NCBI GenBank assembly: GCA_021464415.1
Contig: CM038467.1
Location: 17,819,127-17,883,126 of the forward strand
Source of the DNA: Lonicera japonica
Taxonomy: Eukaryota; Streptophyta; Magnoliopsida; Dipsacales; Caprifoliaceae
Reading direction: 5' to 3'
Length of the DNA: 64,000 bases
Shown: in pieces, positions 22,974 through 33,934 of the stretch
Layout of the letters: each line of letters opens with the position of its first letter
How positions within the stretch are numbered: position 1 is the stretch's first letter
Notes under the pieces: model-generated
Told to the model about the DNA's origin: nothing
Seen by the model: the letters and a program-made list of their open reading frames with translations, nothing else
Database searches by the model: none
Position numbers and translations under genes: made by a program

Positions 22974-23264
22974 ATGAGAATATATATATATATATATATA
23001 AAAAGGTCCTCTTTGAACAGTACATTCTTGTTAGTCTTATTTTTATTTATCGGCCTCGCATTTGCGAGAACAGTCGAGCAAAAAGCAGCGACTAACGACT
23101 TAATTAGCAAAGCTTGCTCAAGAATGCACAATTCAGCAGCATGCAAGGTTGCACTGACGTCCGACCCTCGTTCAACCAAGGCTGACCTCGGTCACCTCTC
23201 AATCGTGCTATCAAGAAAAAGCGTTAAAGCTAATATAAAATTGATGGATGCACTCTCAAATTAA
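22974..23264 (+). pseudogene. Truncated pectin methylesterase/invertase inhibitor (PMEI) fragment
   Basis: The 96-codon frame has a short AT-repeat-encoded start (IYIYIYI), a hydrophobic signal-peptide-like segment LLVLFLFIGLAFA, then NDLISKACSRMHNSAACKVA and SDPRSTKADL. This matches the start of the plant PMEI domain, where two cysteines about nine residues apart form the first disulphide of the alpha-hairpin. A normal inhibitor is about 170-200 aa with four conserved cysteines; here the frame stops after about 70 domain residues and no second half was found downstream, where a MITE-family repeat begins. It is most likely a gene fragment. A short expressed peptide is less likely. Confidence 0.6.
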
Positions 23265-23284
23265 AGGAGGTAAGGATCCAAGTA

Positions 23285-23706
23285 TTGGGGGAGCTTTGCC
23301 ATCTCCAATATTATTTTATATAAATTCATTTATATTCTATGTGTTATGAAGTTTTTAATACATTTCTATATATATTTGGCAATATAATTGTATAGATAGA
23401 AAATTTTCAAATAAAGTTTCTCCAATTGTGCCATTTTTTTCTTACTTTTCTGTCCTACTTGGCATTTATTTAAGAATGAAAGAAAATTAGTGGGTTTCTT
23501 ATATTCAATTAGGATGTGCCATGTCACATTAAAAATTTCTATCACTGTTTCTACATGTAGAAATGGTTATAAAAATTTCATATATGACTCACCTTACATC
23601 TCATATAAAAATAGCTATAGAAATGACTATTGGGGTACTTTTTTATCTTTTCTCTTTTCTAATATAGAAATTTGCTTAGATATAAATGATCATTAGAGAT
23701 GATCTT
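23285..23706. mobile_element. MITE family B, copy 1
   Basis: About 420 bp that matches the reverse complement of 36303-36720: shared blocks include ttctacatgtagaaatggt, ttcatttatattctatgtg and ggcatttatttaagaa. The right end agagatgatctta is the inverse of the left end of the other copy (taggacatctccaatgg), typical of Tourist/Stowaway-like termini. No coding capacity. It starts just after the PMEI fragment. Confidence 0.6.
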
Positions 23707-24449
23707 AGCTTCGTGCTTGGAATATTAAGTTGATACCAATTATGAATATATTTATAAAACATATTTTAGGACTAATTAGAAAATAACAAACATTTATAAT
23801 AATATTTATTTCAGCACAATACGAAAATTAATTCTAATTATGTTGAGTGAAAATTTTCCAGCATAAAAATTTACACTTTAAAATTTTGTAAATTTTCACT
23901 CAAACACATTTCAATTAATTTTTAAAGCTAAGTATTTACGTAAACAAATATATCATGTTGAAATTATAAATCAAACATCGAGAACTCATTAAAGCCTTTC
24001 AAAGTAATATATAAAATCTAGTGGTGACATTACCCATTGTCAACTTATTTTGTTGTTGAATATTTCGAACTCTAATATCTTATCAGAAAGTTCACAAGTG
24101 CTTGGCTTGGATGCTCCTTAAATGTCATTATTTTGAAAATAGTTTTGGCCTCACCGGGCATATTTTATTTATTTACATAATCCAATTTAAACGTGAAAAT
24201 AGTTGTTCTACCCAAAATGAAAAACAGATTTAACTTCGGTGTAATTAAAATTTTAAAGGTGGTCGCCTTTGAAAAATGTTAGCCTAATGGAATTCTTCTT
24301 TGAAGTTTACTCAAGCAATTACAAATTTATCCTCATTAATGATTTTTAGATTTTTTTATCATCGAACAATTTCAAACATAAAAAAATGCATGGTAAATAT
24401 ATGTTATCTACTCTAATATTTAAAACAATTCCAAACATAAAATTGGATG
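23707..24449. other. AT-rich intergenic DNA
   Basis: No gene or element boundary recognised in this stretch. Confidence 0.4.
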
Positions 24450-24730
24450 GTAAATGATAATTAAAACAGTTGACTTTTGTGAGAATTTGAAAATTAAGTC
24501 GAGACATGTGATGAGATACTTTCTTACATTTTGAGTTTTTTCATTGAAATTTTTTATTTATGGGTTGAGGAAGAAAAAAAATTTACTCCTAAAAATAATG
24601 TAGGAAATGGAAAATATCTCACCTTAACTTATTTTCTCACCTCTCACAAAAATCAAGTATTTTTCTTTTTTCTTTTTCATATTGTTATCGAATGGATTCT
24701 TAGATTACTAATCGTCTTATATAAATCTTG
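24450..24730. mobile_element. MITE family C, copy 1 (degenerate)
   Basis: It shares with 26720-26995, 28970-29240, 43560-43815 and 60890-61090 a block order of a gagaa-tttggaaaat-like arm, an interior with ttccattgaaa/ttttcc, and a right arm reading roughly cttattttccaacttttcaca, then a gttatcaaa-like end. The frame at 24531-24731 is simply this repeat read through. Confidence 0.45.
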
Positions 24731-24731
24731 A

Positions 24732-26719
24732 TCGTTTTCAAGAAAAACAAATCTTGATGAAAATAAATTCTTAATAAATAAATTATAAAATAATTGAAAT
24801 TTGAAAATTCGTGAATGGTGAAAAAGAATATTGATGACTATTTGTTTGCGAGATTTTCTTTGTTATAGGAAAAAAAATAGTTTATTTACATTTTTGTACA
24901 ATATTGCACTGACCTTATATGTAGAAACTTTTTTAGGCAGCATTATTGTATGTTATTTTGCAATATCATATTTAAAGGCATGAAAGTTAGTTTTCTATAT
25001 TTTTTGTAAGTCTGATTTGTATGGAATTCCTTAATTTTCTCACGAGAAAGTTTTTTCTTCGAATTACATTCTGCAAAAATGCTAGGATTTTGTGAAAAAG
25101 TAATAAAATTTTATATATACACAATTTTGTTAGAGTAATGATTATATTAAAAAAAATTAAAGACACTCTAAAATAAATGTGGATTTTTTTTATAGAAAAA
25201 GTAAATTATTTTGTATAAAAAATATTAATATGAATAATATAAATAGTATTTTACACAAACAATTTTAATTTGGTAAAACTATAATGAGAGGATAAACCGG
25301 TAAACTTGTGATAATTATAATTATATATATTATGTTAGACAATTTTATAGACAAACCTAAAGCAAATGTAATATTTTGTCTTCCTTTCCTACTAAAAGTC
25401 GTGTTTTCTCTCTATGATTTTAAAAATTTTAAACTGTTCAGTTTCTTCTTTCTTATCTTTCTCTCTCTTCCTCTGTTGAGTTGTGTCATCTCTCTTTATA
25501 TCTTCCTCTTTATCTCTCTTTTTTCAAAAGATGTAGATCTAACTACTATCCAAATTAAATTATGTCTTTAATCTAAAACCGTCTTATTCGTTTTCTCTTA
25601 CCGCTCTCTATTGCTGCCGTCTTCTCCCCATCTCTTTATTTTTCCCGCAGAATCTAATCGCTTTTTACATTTTCATGGGTCTTTCAAAGCGCTTTTCACC
25701 ATGGCTTGAGTCGTGTGGTAATAGTTTGTGCCCATTGGGTTTCTTCTTCTTCTTCTTCTTCTCTCATTTATGCATGTCTCCAACATTGTTGCCGTCAGTT
25801 GCAATTTTTTGCTCAAAGTCTTTCGATTGGTAATATTTTTCCATCCTTTTTTATGCTCTTTAGATATCAATTGTCCTTTGTTGAATTATTTAATTCTATC
25901 GAGGACGTTCATGTTTCCATATCATTCCAAATTCCTTTTTTTCTTCCTCTCTGTATTCTCTCTTCAATTAAATTTAGAAGTTCTCACTACTTGTTTCTCA
26001 CACAGCTAATTGTCAAGAAGAAAGAGAAAGAAAGAATCAGCAATATGCCTCAGAGATGGAGAGGCTGAGGTAAGTCGATCAATCCAATCTTTGATGTGTA
26101 CTGCAATTGTAAGTAATTATTTTCTTCAGTGTTGTGTTAAACTATGTGAAGGATTTGGTTAATGATATCTTTTTGTTTGATGTATGCTATGATGGTTCAG
26201 GATATTCTTAATTCATTCAATACCTTTTTTTTTGGCGTAATCGTTGGATTTACAAACGAAATTGTGTCTAAAACTTTTATTCTTCTTACAACTGTTGAAA
26301 ACATTATTAATTTCTTTATTGCAATCACATTAAGAGCATGACTCTTCACCAATTTAATTTTTTTGCCTTTTCCTTTTCTTTAGGCCTAACTATCTATCAA
26401 AACCATCACATCATTTAAACCATTTCTTGGAGGTTCTGGCCGGTGTTTTACCCTTCTCCTAACTTGCAATTCATTTTCATAAGATTGGGATGAAAGAAAT
26501 CTGAAACAAAATTAGGTAATTCTGCATCATCTACAACAAAATTAAATTTTTTTTAAGCATGTCCTTTGCTTCTCAATTTGATAAAGCATGATTCAGAGGT
26601 TAAAAGTTATATTTGTATATGTTAGGGATTCTACATTGTAAGTAGAATGTTTCATACTGTCATTCGGTACTTATTTATTCAATTTTTTTATATCCATTGT
26701 TATTGAAACGTTAGACAAT
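24732..26719. other. Intergenic DNA with a C/T-rich leader-like stretch
   Basis: 25.38-26.07 kb is unusually T/C-rich on the plus strand, contains a (TTC)n run at about 25742-25762, and ends in gaggctgag|gtaagtcg, a good donor-like sequence near 26069. It resembles the 5' end of a transcribed gene, but no coding exon follows. It may be a non-coding transcript or the remnant of a promoter. The small frames here are translations of simple repeats. Confidence 0.3.
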
Positions 26720-26995
26720 TGGATTTGTGTGAGAAGCTGAAAAATAAGCTAAAGCATTTGATAGATGCTCTCCATCTCATGGTAATTTTTATGTGTAGAA
26801 GTCCATAATCCTTCATTATTTTTTGTTAAAATTTTTCTTTGTAACTTCCAAAGAAATTTTTTCCATTGAAAAAGTCCGAAAGTAAGAAAATATCTTACCA
26901 TATCCTTCAACTTATTTTCCAACTTTTCACAAAAATTAATTGTTTTGTTATCATTTACCATGTTGTTTTGTTATCAAACAAACCCTTAAATGTGT
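26720..26995. mobile_element. MITE family C, copy 2
   Basis: Non-coding repeat with a clear right arm (cttattttccaacttttcac, then gttatcaaacaaaccctta). Its left arm is gagaagctgaaaaataagct. The order of conserved blocks matches the other copies of this family in the window. Confidence 0.55.
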
Positions 26996-27059
26996 CTTAT
27001 TAAATATTTGAATAAGACATGTTTTTCACAAAAATCTAAGTTGTTGTCTCAAGGGGGGA

Positions 27060-28915
27060 ATTATTTTAATTAGACATGTTCTTCAAAGTCTTCCGTTATA
27101 TAATTTTGATGCTTTAGATCCCCCTAAATCAGTTATTAATCGTTTAGAGAATATTTGTTGTAACTTTTTATGGGGTAAAGTTGATAATAAAAATAAATAT
27201 CATTGGGTTGCTTGGAAAAAGTGTTGTCTCCCCACTCAGGAAGGAGGCATTAGAATTCGTTGTTTGCATGATTTGAATATAGTTTTTGCCATGAAGCTAT
27301 GGTGGAATTTTAGAACTGATGATTCCTTGTGGGCCCAATTTATGAGGAGGAAATATGCTAACATCCTAGTGATTGTGATATGAAGCACAGGTGCTCCTCT
27401 ACGAGGTTGAGAATTCTGCGTGTTAAAGATGAAACTGAAACTCATATGAAATGAATTTTGGGTAAAGGTAATTTCAACTTTTGGAAAAAGTATTGGGTGT
27501 TAAATGGGAAGCTTTCTGATTATATATCAGTACCAGAAGATAGAAGTGTAATAATTGTGAGAGGTGCTGCTACAGATTATTCTTTATGGGAGCCGTATTG
27601 TAGGGAGCACTTACCTTTGCAGTGGGTCGGTTGTTGATATTAAACTGCAATTGAGATTATGTAATGAAGATTTTACGGATAAATGTGTTTGGATGGATTC
27701 TGTGGGTGGTAAATTTACTATGAAATCTGCTTGGAACATTTGCAGAACTAAAGGTAGTTCTTTGGGTCTTAGTAAAATGATGTGGCATTCTAAAGTACCA
27801 CTAAAGTGGTCGTTTTTCACATGGAGGGCTGTAAAAGGTGGTATCCCTCTTTATTGTTGTGTTCAAAATAGAGGGATTAGTTTAGCTTCAAAATGTAATT
27901 GTTGTCCTATTGTTGTGTGTGAAAATGTTGATCATGTATTTGTTAACAGTGTGATAGCCAAGGTAGTTTGGGCAGCTATGACAGATTCTAGAGGTGCATA
28001 GTTCTGACTTTTTTCTTCCATTAAAACTTAATAGGTGCATAGTTCTGACTTTTCTCTTCCATTAAAACTTAATAGATGGTGGTTATCTCAGTCGCGTTCT
28101 TCTTCTTACAAAGCTCTCTTGTCTATGATCCCCACGTGTGTTTGTTGGGAACTATGGACAAGTAGAAACAAAGCTCGCTTTGAGAATAACAAGCAAAATG
28201 CTGATCACATTATTTCTAGCATTGTTGCTGCTATTAGATATATTGTGGGTGGTAATAGAATCTATTTGAAGACTCGATATAGAGATGATTAGTTTTTAAA
28301 GAAATTACTCGGGTATCATACTCCCCTTGTTAGCAAGAATTTTATTGTTACTCAATGGAGATGTCCTCCTAACAGTAAAATGAAACTGAATTTAGATGGT
28401 TGTTCTAAAGGTAATCCAGGTGCCAGTGGAGGGGGTAGCGTGCTGCGTGATGATAAGGGGCGTGTCATTTGGGCTCAAGCTGATGGTTATGGCATTTTAT
28501 GTATGCGGAAGCTAAAGCCTTGCTTCAGGGGCTGTCTTTATGTGTGAGCAAGGGAATGATTGATATTGATATTAAAGTTGATTCTATGGTGTTCATGCAG
28601 ATTTTGCAAAACAAAGCTCAAGTTTCGTGGTCGATATCTTACGAGGTCCGAGCTATTCAGTAGATCTTATAACAAATGAGATATTTTTTAATTCATATCT
28701 TTAGAGAAAGCAACAAAGCAGCTGATTTTTTGGCCAATCTATGTTATAAAATGGGTAAGCATATCATTGTTGAGAGTGAAAATATGCCAAAAAAAACTTA
28801 GAGGCATCATTAGACTAGATCGATGTGGTTTACCAAGTGTCAGGTGGGTCTAGATGTAATTAGTTCTCTGTTTATAGCAATAATATTCTAGGGGCTCTGC
28901 CTTTTCTTTGTTAAA
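27060..28915 (+). mobile_element. Degenerate 3' half of a second L1-type LINE
   Basis: Plus-strand broken frames give the L1 order. RT connector: PPKSVINRLENICCNFLWGK, GGIRIRCLHDLNIVFAMKLW. Zinc-binding RVT domain at 27564-28001: GGKFTMKSAWNIC, WHSKVPLKWSFFTWRA, CNCCPIVVCENVDHVFV. RNase H: MKLNLDGCSKGNPGASGGG, DDKGRVIWA. Stops and frameshifts separate the parts. A 41-bp unit is duplicated in tandem at 27992-28073. The upstream endonuclease, RT core and ORF1 are missing. It belongs to a different L1 lineage from the 20.8-22.6 kb remnant, judging by low residue similarity. An A-rich end lies near 28913. Confidence 0.85.
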
Positions 28916-28969
28916 AAAAATAATAAAAAAAATATTTGAATAAGAAATTAAATTTTCTCTGTGATTATT

Positions 28970-29240
28970 TTATTTAAATTCATTGCTATAAAGATGGAAA
29001 ATAAGTTAAGAGTTGTAGTGATATTAACTTTACTTTTTGGCTTATTCCTTAGAAAAATTCTCACTGAATGGTGTTGAAGAATTTTTTTTCCACAAAAGAT
29101 AAAAGAGGATGAAGAACATGTACTCATGAAAATGAGTATGAGATGCCGCATCCCTCAACTTATTTTCCATCTTCTCACACAAATTAACTGTTTTTCTTAT
29201 CACTTTCCATGTTGCTATCAAATAAAGCCTATATAGAGTA
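28970..29240. mobile_element. MITE family C, copy 3
   Basis: Non-coding repeat beside the second L1 remnant. Left arm is gaaaataagttaagagttg; right arm is caacttattttccatcttctcacac, ending in gctatcaaataaagcct (arms summarised; full lengths longer). Block order follows the other family C copies. Confidence 0.5.
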
Positions 29241-30387
29241 TTTTTTCTGATACAAGAGTGTTTGGGGGGCACATAGATCACCTTTATAAATTGTCATGGA
29301 TTGCGCAAAAAGAAAGAATTTAAAACTGAGGAACATAATACTAATTTTATAAAGAGCTTCCTCCAAAAGTTGAAAGATGAACTTTCCAAGGTTTATATTG
29401 AGATTCTTACTATCATTTTACAGGCATATAATCATACCTTTTTTGATAAAAAGATAGATATTTTATTATATTGTTATATAAGAGTCAATCTTTCTCTCTA
29501 GAGGACATAAGCCATATGCTTTGTTGACATGGCCCATTCCTTGCGAGTAGATCCATTTCTTACTGTACTATATATGATAGTATACGAGCAAAGTATATTC
29601 TATTTTTTCATGTCCAAATGTGCAACCTAAATTTCTTTTTTCATAACATCACATCCTAGAAATTATAGGAAATTATTGTACATCGTACCTTTGGTTGTCC
29701 TCTATTAGTGTTGATTATTTCTTATTCTCAAATATAGGGCGATCATAAAGATTAATTAAACTCGCACAAATTGAAGGTCTCCTTGGAAGACTTCAACAGT
29801 TTTTGAGCAATATTTTCTCTCCTCAAGTATTTTTTGTAAATTTAATAGCTAATCTTTCTTTTGCTATTAGGTCAGAATTGGAAAGCTAATATTTATTTGC
29901 AATTTAATTTATAAAAAAGTGATAAGTTTAATTTCATCTCATATGTACTTTGTTGATTTTCTTAATCACATTAGTTGCAGTGCATGTATATGAAGTTAAG
30001 TGGAACAAAGAAGAGTACAGGTTAACTATGTGCTTATATTGCACAGGGATAATTTATAGCTTATACTGTCAGGAGTTCTCACTTGATAAAGTGTTTGAAG
30101 AAAAACACCTCTAGGTTTGAGGATGTGTTGCAAGTCATTGCAGAAAATTCTAGGTAATTAAAGAGATTTAAATCTGTCATAAATTATATACGAGGAATTT
30201 AATTTATTATGTCTAGCATTCAATTGTAGCAGCATAATTTATAAAGCAAGGATAATCTTTTCATGTTATATTACTTTGTTGGTTTGTCTCTTTATTGATA
30301 TTAGCTTAATATATTTTTGGTTAAATGCAATAAAAAAGGCAGTGAGCAATTACATAAGTGTTTATAACTAAGAAGAAAAATTAAGGT
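29241..30387. other. AT-rich intergenic DNA
   Basis: No gene, RNA or element end recognised before the LTR-like copy beginning at 30388. Confidence 0.4.
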
Positions 30388-31886
30388 TGTTGACCTAAAA
30401 GTCTTAATCTTATTTAGATAATAATAATAAATCAATCATGTGTAATTTAACATGTTTCTTGATATAAGTTTATAGTTTATTCACTTGAAAATTCAATAAA
30501 AGCATGCCGCATGACAAGGATCATTCAATCCATATCCGATTAAGTCAACAAAGCATTAGAATAGACAAGGAAGATATATCTCATCATATGCTCAATGCAT
30601 CTCATGAAGCACAAAAGAACAAGGATCAAAAGTTTCAAGGCAAGTGGTACAAGTAAAGTCAAATTGAAGAAACAAATCGAAGCATTCAAAGACTCAACTA
30701 TTCGGTAATTGAGTGAGTGCTCAGGATTAATGTAAAGTTTTCTTAATTGATTATTTATATAGCTCAAACATGATAATGCATCATTGCTAGATCAATTAAA
30801 CAAAATTTAAATCAAAATCATTTCAAAAACATAATTCTTACAAAATCGGCTTTTGAAATAAATTCATATTAAATTCAAACGAGCATATCTTGAGCTCTGA
30901 TGAAAATAAGTGTCTTAGATACTTGGTTTTAACATCCCCAAAGCATCAAAATTGATTTTGGAACTAATTTGCAAAAGTCCAAAAATTGGGGTTTTTGGTC
31001 TGATGGCCTAATGGACAATGGTACTTATCAGTCAACTGATGGCTTATGCTCAGTCGATTAAGGATCCATCAGTCGATTGATACCCCAAAATATAGCCATT
31101 GAAAATATGACTTTTTATTATTTTTGGTGCCAAACTTTTACCAAACCTCAAAAACGACTATATCATCTTTGGGACTATATATACACTATCTAAGACACAT
31201 TTTGGCAAGCTTAAACACTTATACAAACTCATTTTTCATTTTTCATCTATCTTCATTATTCAAAGATTCAAGCTTTAGTATTGATCATAATCATTCATCT
31301 TTGAGCTATCAATTTGATCAATCAAGATAACTCTAGTGTAAGCTTCAAATTGTATCGATTACACACTTGAGAGAGTTATTGTTAATTGGTGTGAATCACC
31401 AAACAATTTGTATTCATTTATGAGAGGTAAATCTCATAGGATAACAAGAAGGTTAATTCTTGTTTAGTGATTGTGAGAGGTAAATCTCACAAGTTAGAAA
31501 GAGGAATTCTTGTGAGAGTATTGTGGTAGAGCAATACTTGTAAGAGTGTATGAGAAGAATACACTTGTAGAGGTTTGTTTTTCACCGGAAAGAAAAATGA
31601 TTTTAGTGGAAATTCTCAGGAGACTAACCGAGCGCAGCCGTATGGTCTAACAAACTGAACGGTGTGGACAAAACGTCTTGGTCTTCAATTGGTTTAATCT
31701 TTCTAACTCAAGCTCTTTATTTACTTGCTATATTATGCTTGGTTTGGTTTGTTTGATTAATTAATTGCTTGTATTACTTGATATAGACATAGCTAAAATT
31801 TTATTCTTAAAACTTTACTTGAAAAGTTTTTAATTCCGCATTTAGTTTCTAAAACCCTATTCACCCCTTCTAATTTCCGACCAACA
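30388..31886 (+). mobile_element. LTR copy, plus orientation (probable solo LTR)
   Basis: A 1499-bp segment bounded by TGTTGACC and GACCAACA (TG..CA). It aligns along its full length with the reverse complement of 33935-35477: shared blocks include acctaaaRgtcttaatctta at the start, the repeated cagtcgat motif near 31050-31080, a TATA-like ctatatatacactatct near 31183, and aaaccctattcacccc near the end. There is no adjacent primer-binding site or internal coding region. The flanking 5-mers (aaggt, gagtt) do not match, so either the duplication has decayed or a rearrangement occurred here. Confidence 0.65.
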
Positions 31887-32692
31887 GAGTTGTCAGATTT
31901 TCACATATTAGTATAACATATATATAAATTGTTTAAGAAGACTAATTTTACACATAATATATAATAATTGTACAATGGGCGGGTAGAAAAAACTAGTGTA
32001 ATTAATAATGAGTTCCAAACTAAATTATTAATGTCAATTTTATGGGTAATGTAAGGTCAACAAATCTTTTAAACAAGAAATGATGCTCGCACACATAATT
32101 ATGAATAAGCGAAAGAAAGTAAACAAGACAAACACACAAATTTTTGGTAAGGATGATTTATCCTAGCCAATGAATAGTAGGTCTGGTATACATCCACATG
32201 TTGATGATGATTTTTATTGATAATGGCTGTAAATAAAGGTTGGTAAAGAATGGTACACTCAATGATTCGATGGTCTCAAATGTTACGGGCTAGTTCCTTT
32301 TATAAATATAAGGAACTAGCTATTACAAGGTGATAAACCTTACTCCCCACATTAGAGGGGAGTGGAGAGAAAAGTGGGGGTTAGTTAGGTAGTGGAAAGT
32401 TGGCAACTAGCCATTGGTAATGTTGGCCATGCTTCTACTGTGCCCCTGTCACGTGTCATTCCTTGGAAGGCTCTTTTCACAATCTGTGTTGAGCTTGAAC
32501 ATGTAAGTGGTTCGGTCCTCGCCAGTGCTTGGAGCTCAGATGAAATATTCTACACCCTTCAGGTAATATTTTGTGCGTTCATCCAAAAAAATAAATTAAA
32601 AAAGGAAATTTGTGGGTTATTTTAAAGGTAAAATTTTGAAGTTCGAAGAAAAGAAGGAAACAAAGAGCGGGAACCAAAGACCAGGGATGAAA
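31887..32692. other. DNA between LTR copy and Mutator-like MITE
   Basis: No gene recognised. The part around 32280-32330 contains gctagttcctttta...taaggaactagct, a short inverted repeat. Composition suggests further decayed mobile-element sequence, but no ends could be defined. Confidence 0.35.
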
Positions 32693-32701
32693 AACAAAAA
32701 A

Positions 32702-33851
32702 GAGTAAACTATTCTAATAGCTCTTAAACTATTTGCTCAGTTTCACTTTAACTCTTACATTAAAAACGTTTCACTTAAGCCCTTAAATATTTAATTAAAT
32801 TGAATTTTGAATTAAAATGACAAAAATGCCCCTAATTCCGTCCAACTTAACGAAAAATTTAGACGGAAGGGTCCATTCCGTCTAAATTTTTCGTTAAGTT
32901 GGACGAAATTAGGGGCATTTTTGTCATTTTAATTCAAAATTCAATTTAATTAAATATTTGTTTATGTTGATAGAAGGAAAAACTGGTTTGGTTTTTTTAA
33001 CATCGGTTCAAAACTTTTTTATCATCAATATGGATTAAAAACTTTGGTTTTTTTATTCCTAACTTAACATCACTATTCCACCATCTCCACTTCTACCATC
33101 ACACAATCACCACTATCACCGCCACCCCCTTCTTGCCCACACCATCTTCACCCACCTACACTACCACGACCACCACCTCCCTACACACACATAATACATA
33201 TATATATACACACACACACAATACATAAATATATGTATTATGTGTGTGTTTGTATATATCAATATAAATGTTGTACCTATATATTGTCTATCATAACTTA
33301 AATCAAGATTAAACCCAAATTGAAATGAAAATCGAAATTTTAAATCATGAAAATTAAATCAAGATTAAACCCAAATCAATATAAAGATTTAACCCTAAAA
33401 TCAAAATTTTAAATCATAAACTAAATCAACATTTAATCAAAAATCAATTTAAAGATTTAACTTTAAAATCGAAATTAAAATCGATGTGTATATGTATGTA
33501 TGTATGAGAAAGAAAAACAAATGATGAAAGTAATAGTAGTGGTGGACGAGGTGGCCGGAGGTTGTAGTGGTAGGGAGGTTGAGGTGGTAATGGTGAAAGT
33601 GACAGTGGTGGGGAGGTGAAGGCGGAAATGGGTCTCTCTCTATCTTTTTTTTGTAATATATAATAATTTAAAAAAAATAATTGAAATGACAAAAATGCTC
33701 TTGATTCTGTTAAACTTAACATAAAGTTTGGACTGAAGGGAAAAAGTGAGACTCAGTCAATAGTTTAAGTGCCTAAGTAAGCCTTTTTTTTAATTTAAGG
33801 GCCAAAATAAAATTGAGCCAATAGTTTAAGTGCCATTAGATTAGTTTACTC
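32702..33851. mobile_element. Mutator-like MITE with long inverted repeats
   Basis: A 1150-bp element starting GAGTAAACTATTCTAATAGC and ending with the inverse of GAGTAAACTAATCTAATGGC. A perfect 9-bp duplication, aacaaaaaa, lies at 32693-32701 and 33852-33860, the Mutator target-site length. Terminal similarity continues inward for well over 100 bp on each side, including caaaaatgcYcYtgattc blocks. The interior holds C/T-rich and A/G-rich stretches and CA/TA microsatellites near 33200. No transposase is encoded; the 92-codon frame at 33444-33722 reads the simple repeats. Confidence 0.8.
32785..32959. repeat. Near-perfect 84-bp inverted repeat with 7-nt spacer
   Basis: The arm at 32785-32868 is complementary to 32876-32959, with a single noted mismatch (cctaattccgtcc against ggacgaaattagg) and the spacer gggtcca. 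It lies inside the left arm of the Mutator-like MITE and appears to be an extra inverted copy of the inner terminal repeat. Transcribed, it would give a long, nearly uninterrupted RNA hairpin. Confidence 0.85.
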
Positions 33852-33934
33852 AACAAAAAATGTTCTCAATAAAATAGAGCAACGGATTCTCTTTCTCCTC
33901 ACTATATATACGGATACATGTCACAAGTACATTT

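Noticed and set aside
31124..31330. 68-codon frame MVPNFYQTSK...
   Set aside because: It lies inside the LTR copy and is broken in the related copy; no domain.
33444..33722. 92-codon proline/serine-rich frame
   Set aside because: Encoded by simple C/T-rich repeats inside a MITE; antisense to GGTGG runs.
33728..33741. 14-nt match to the core of miR319/159 (ttggactgaaggga)
   Set aside because: It lies in the terminal repeat of a MITE, lacks the rest of the mature sequence, and no local stem-loop of the right shape was seen.
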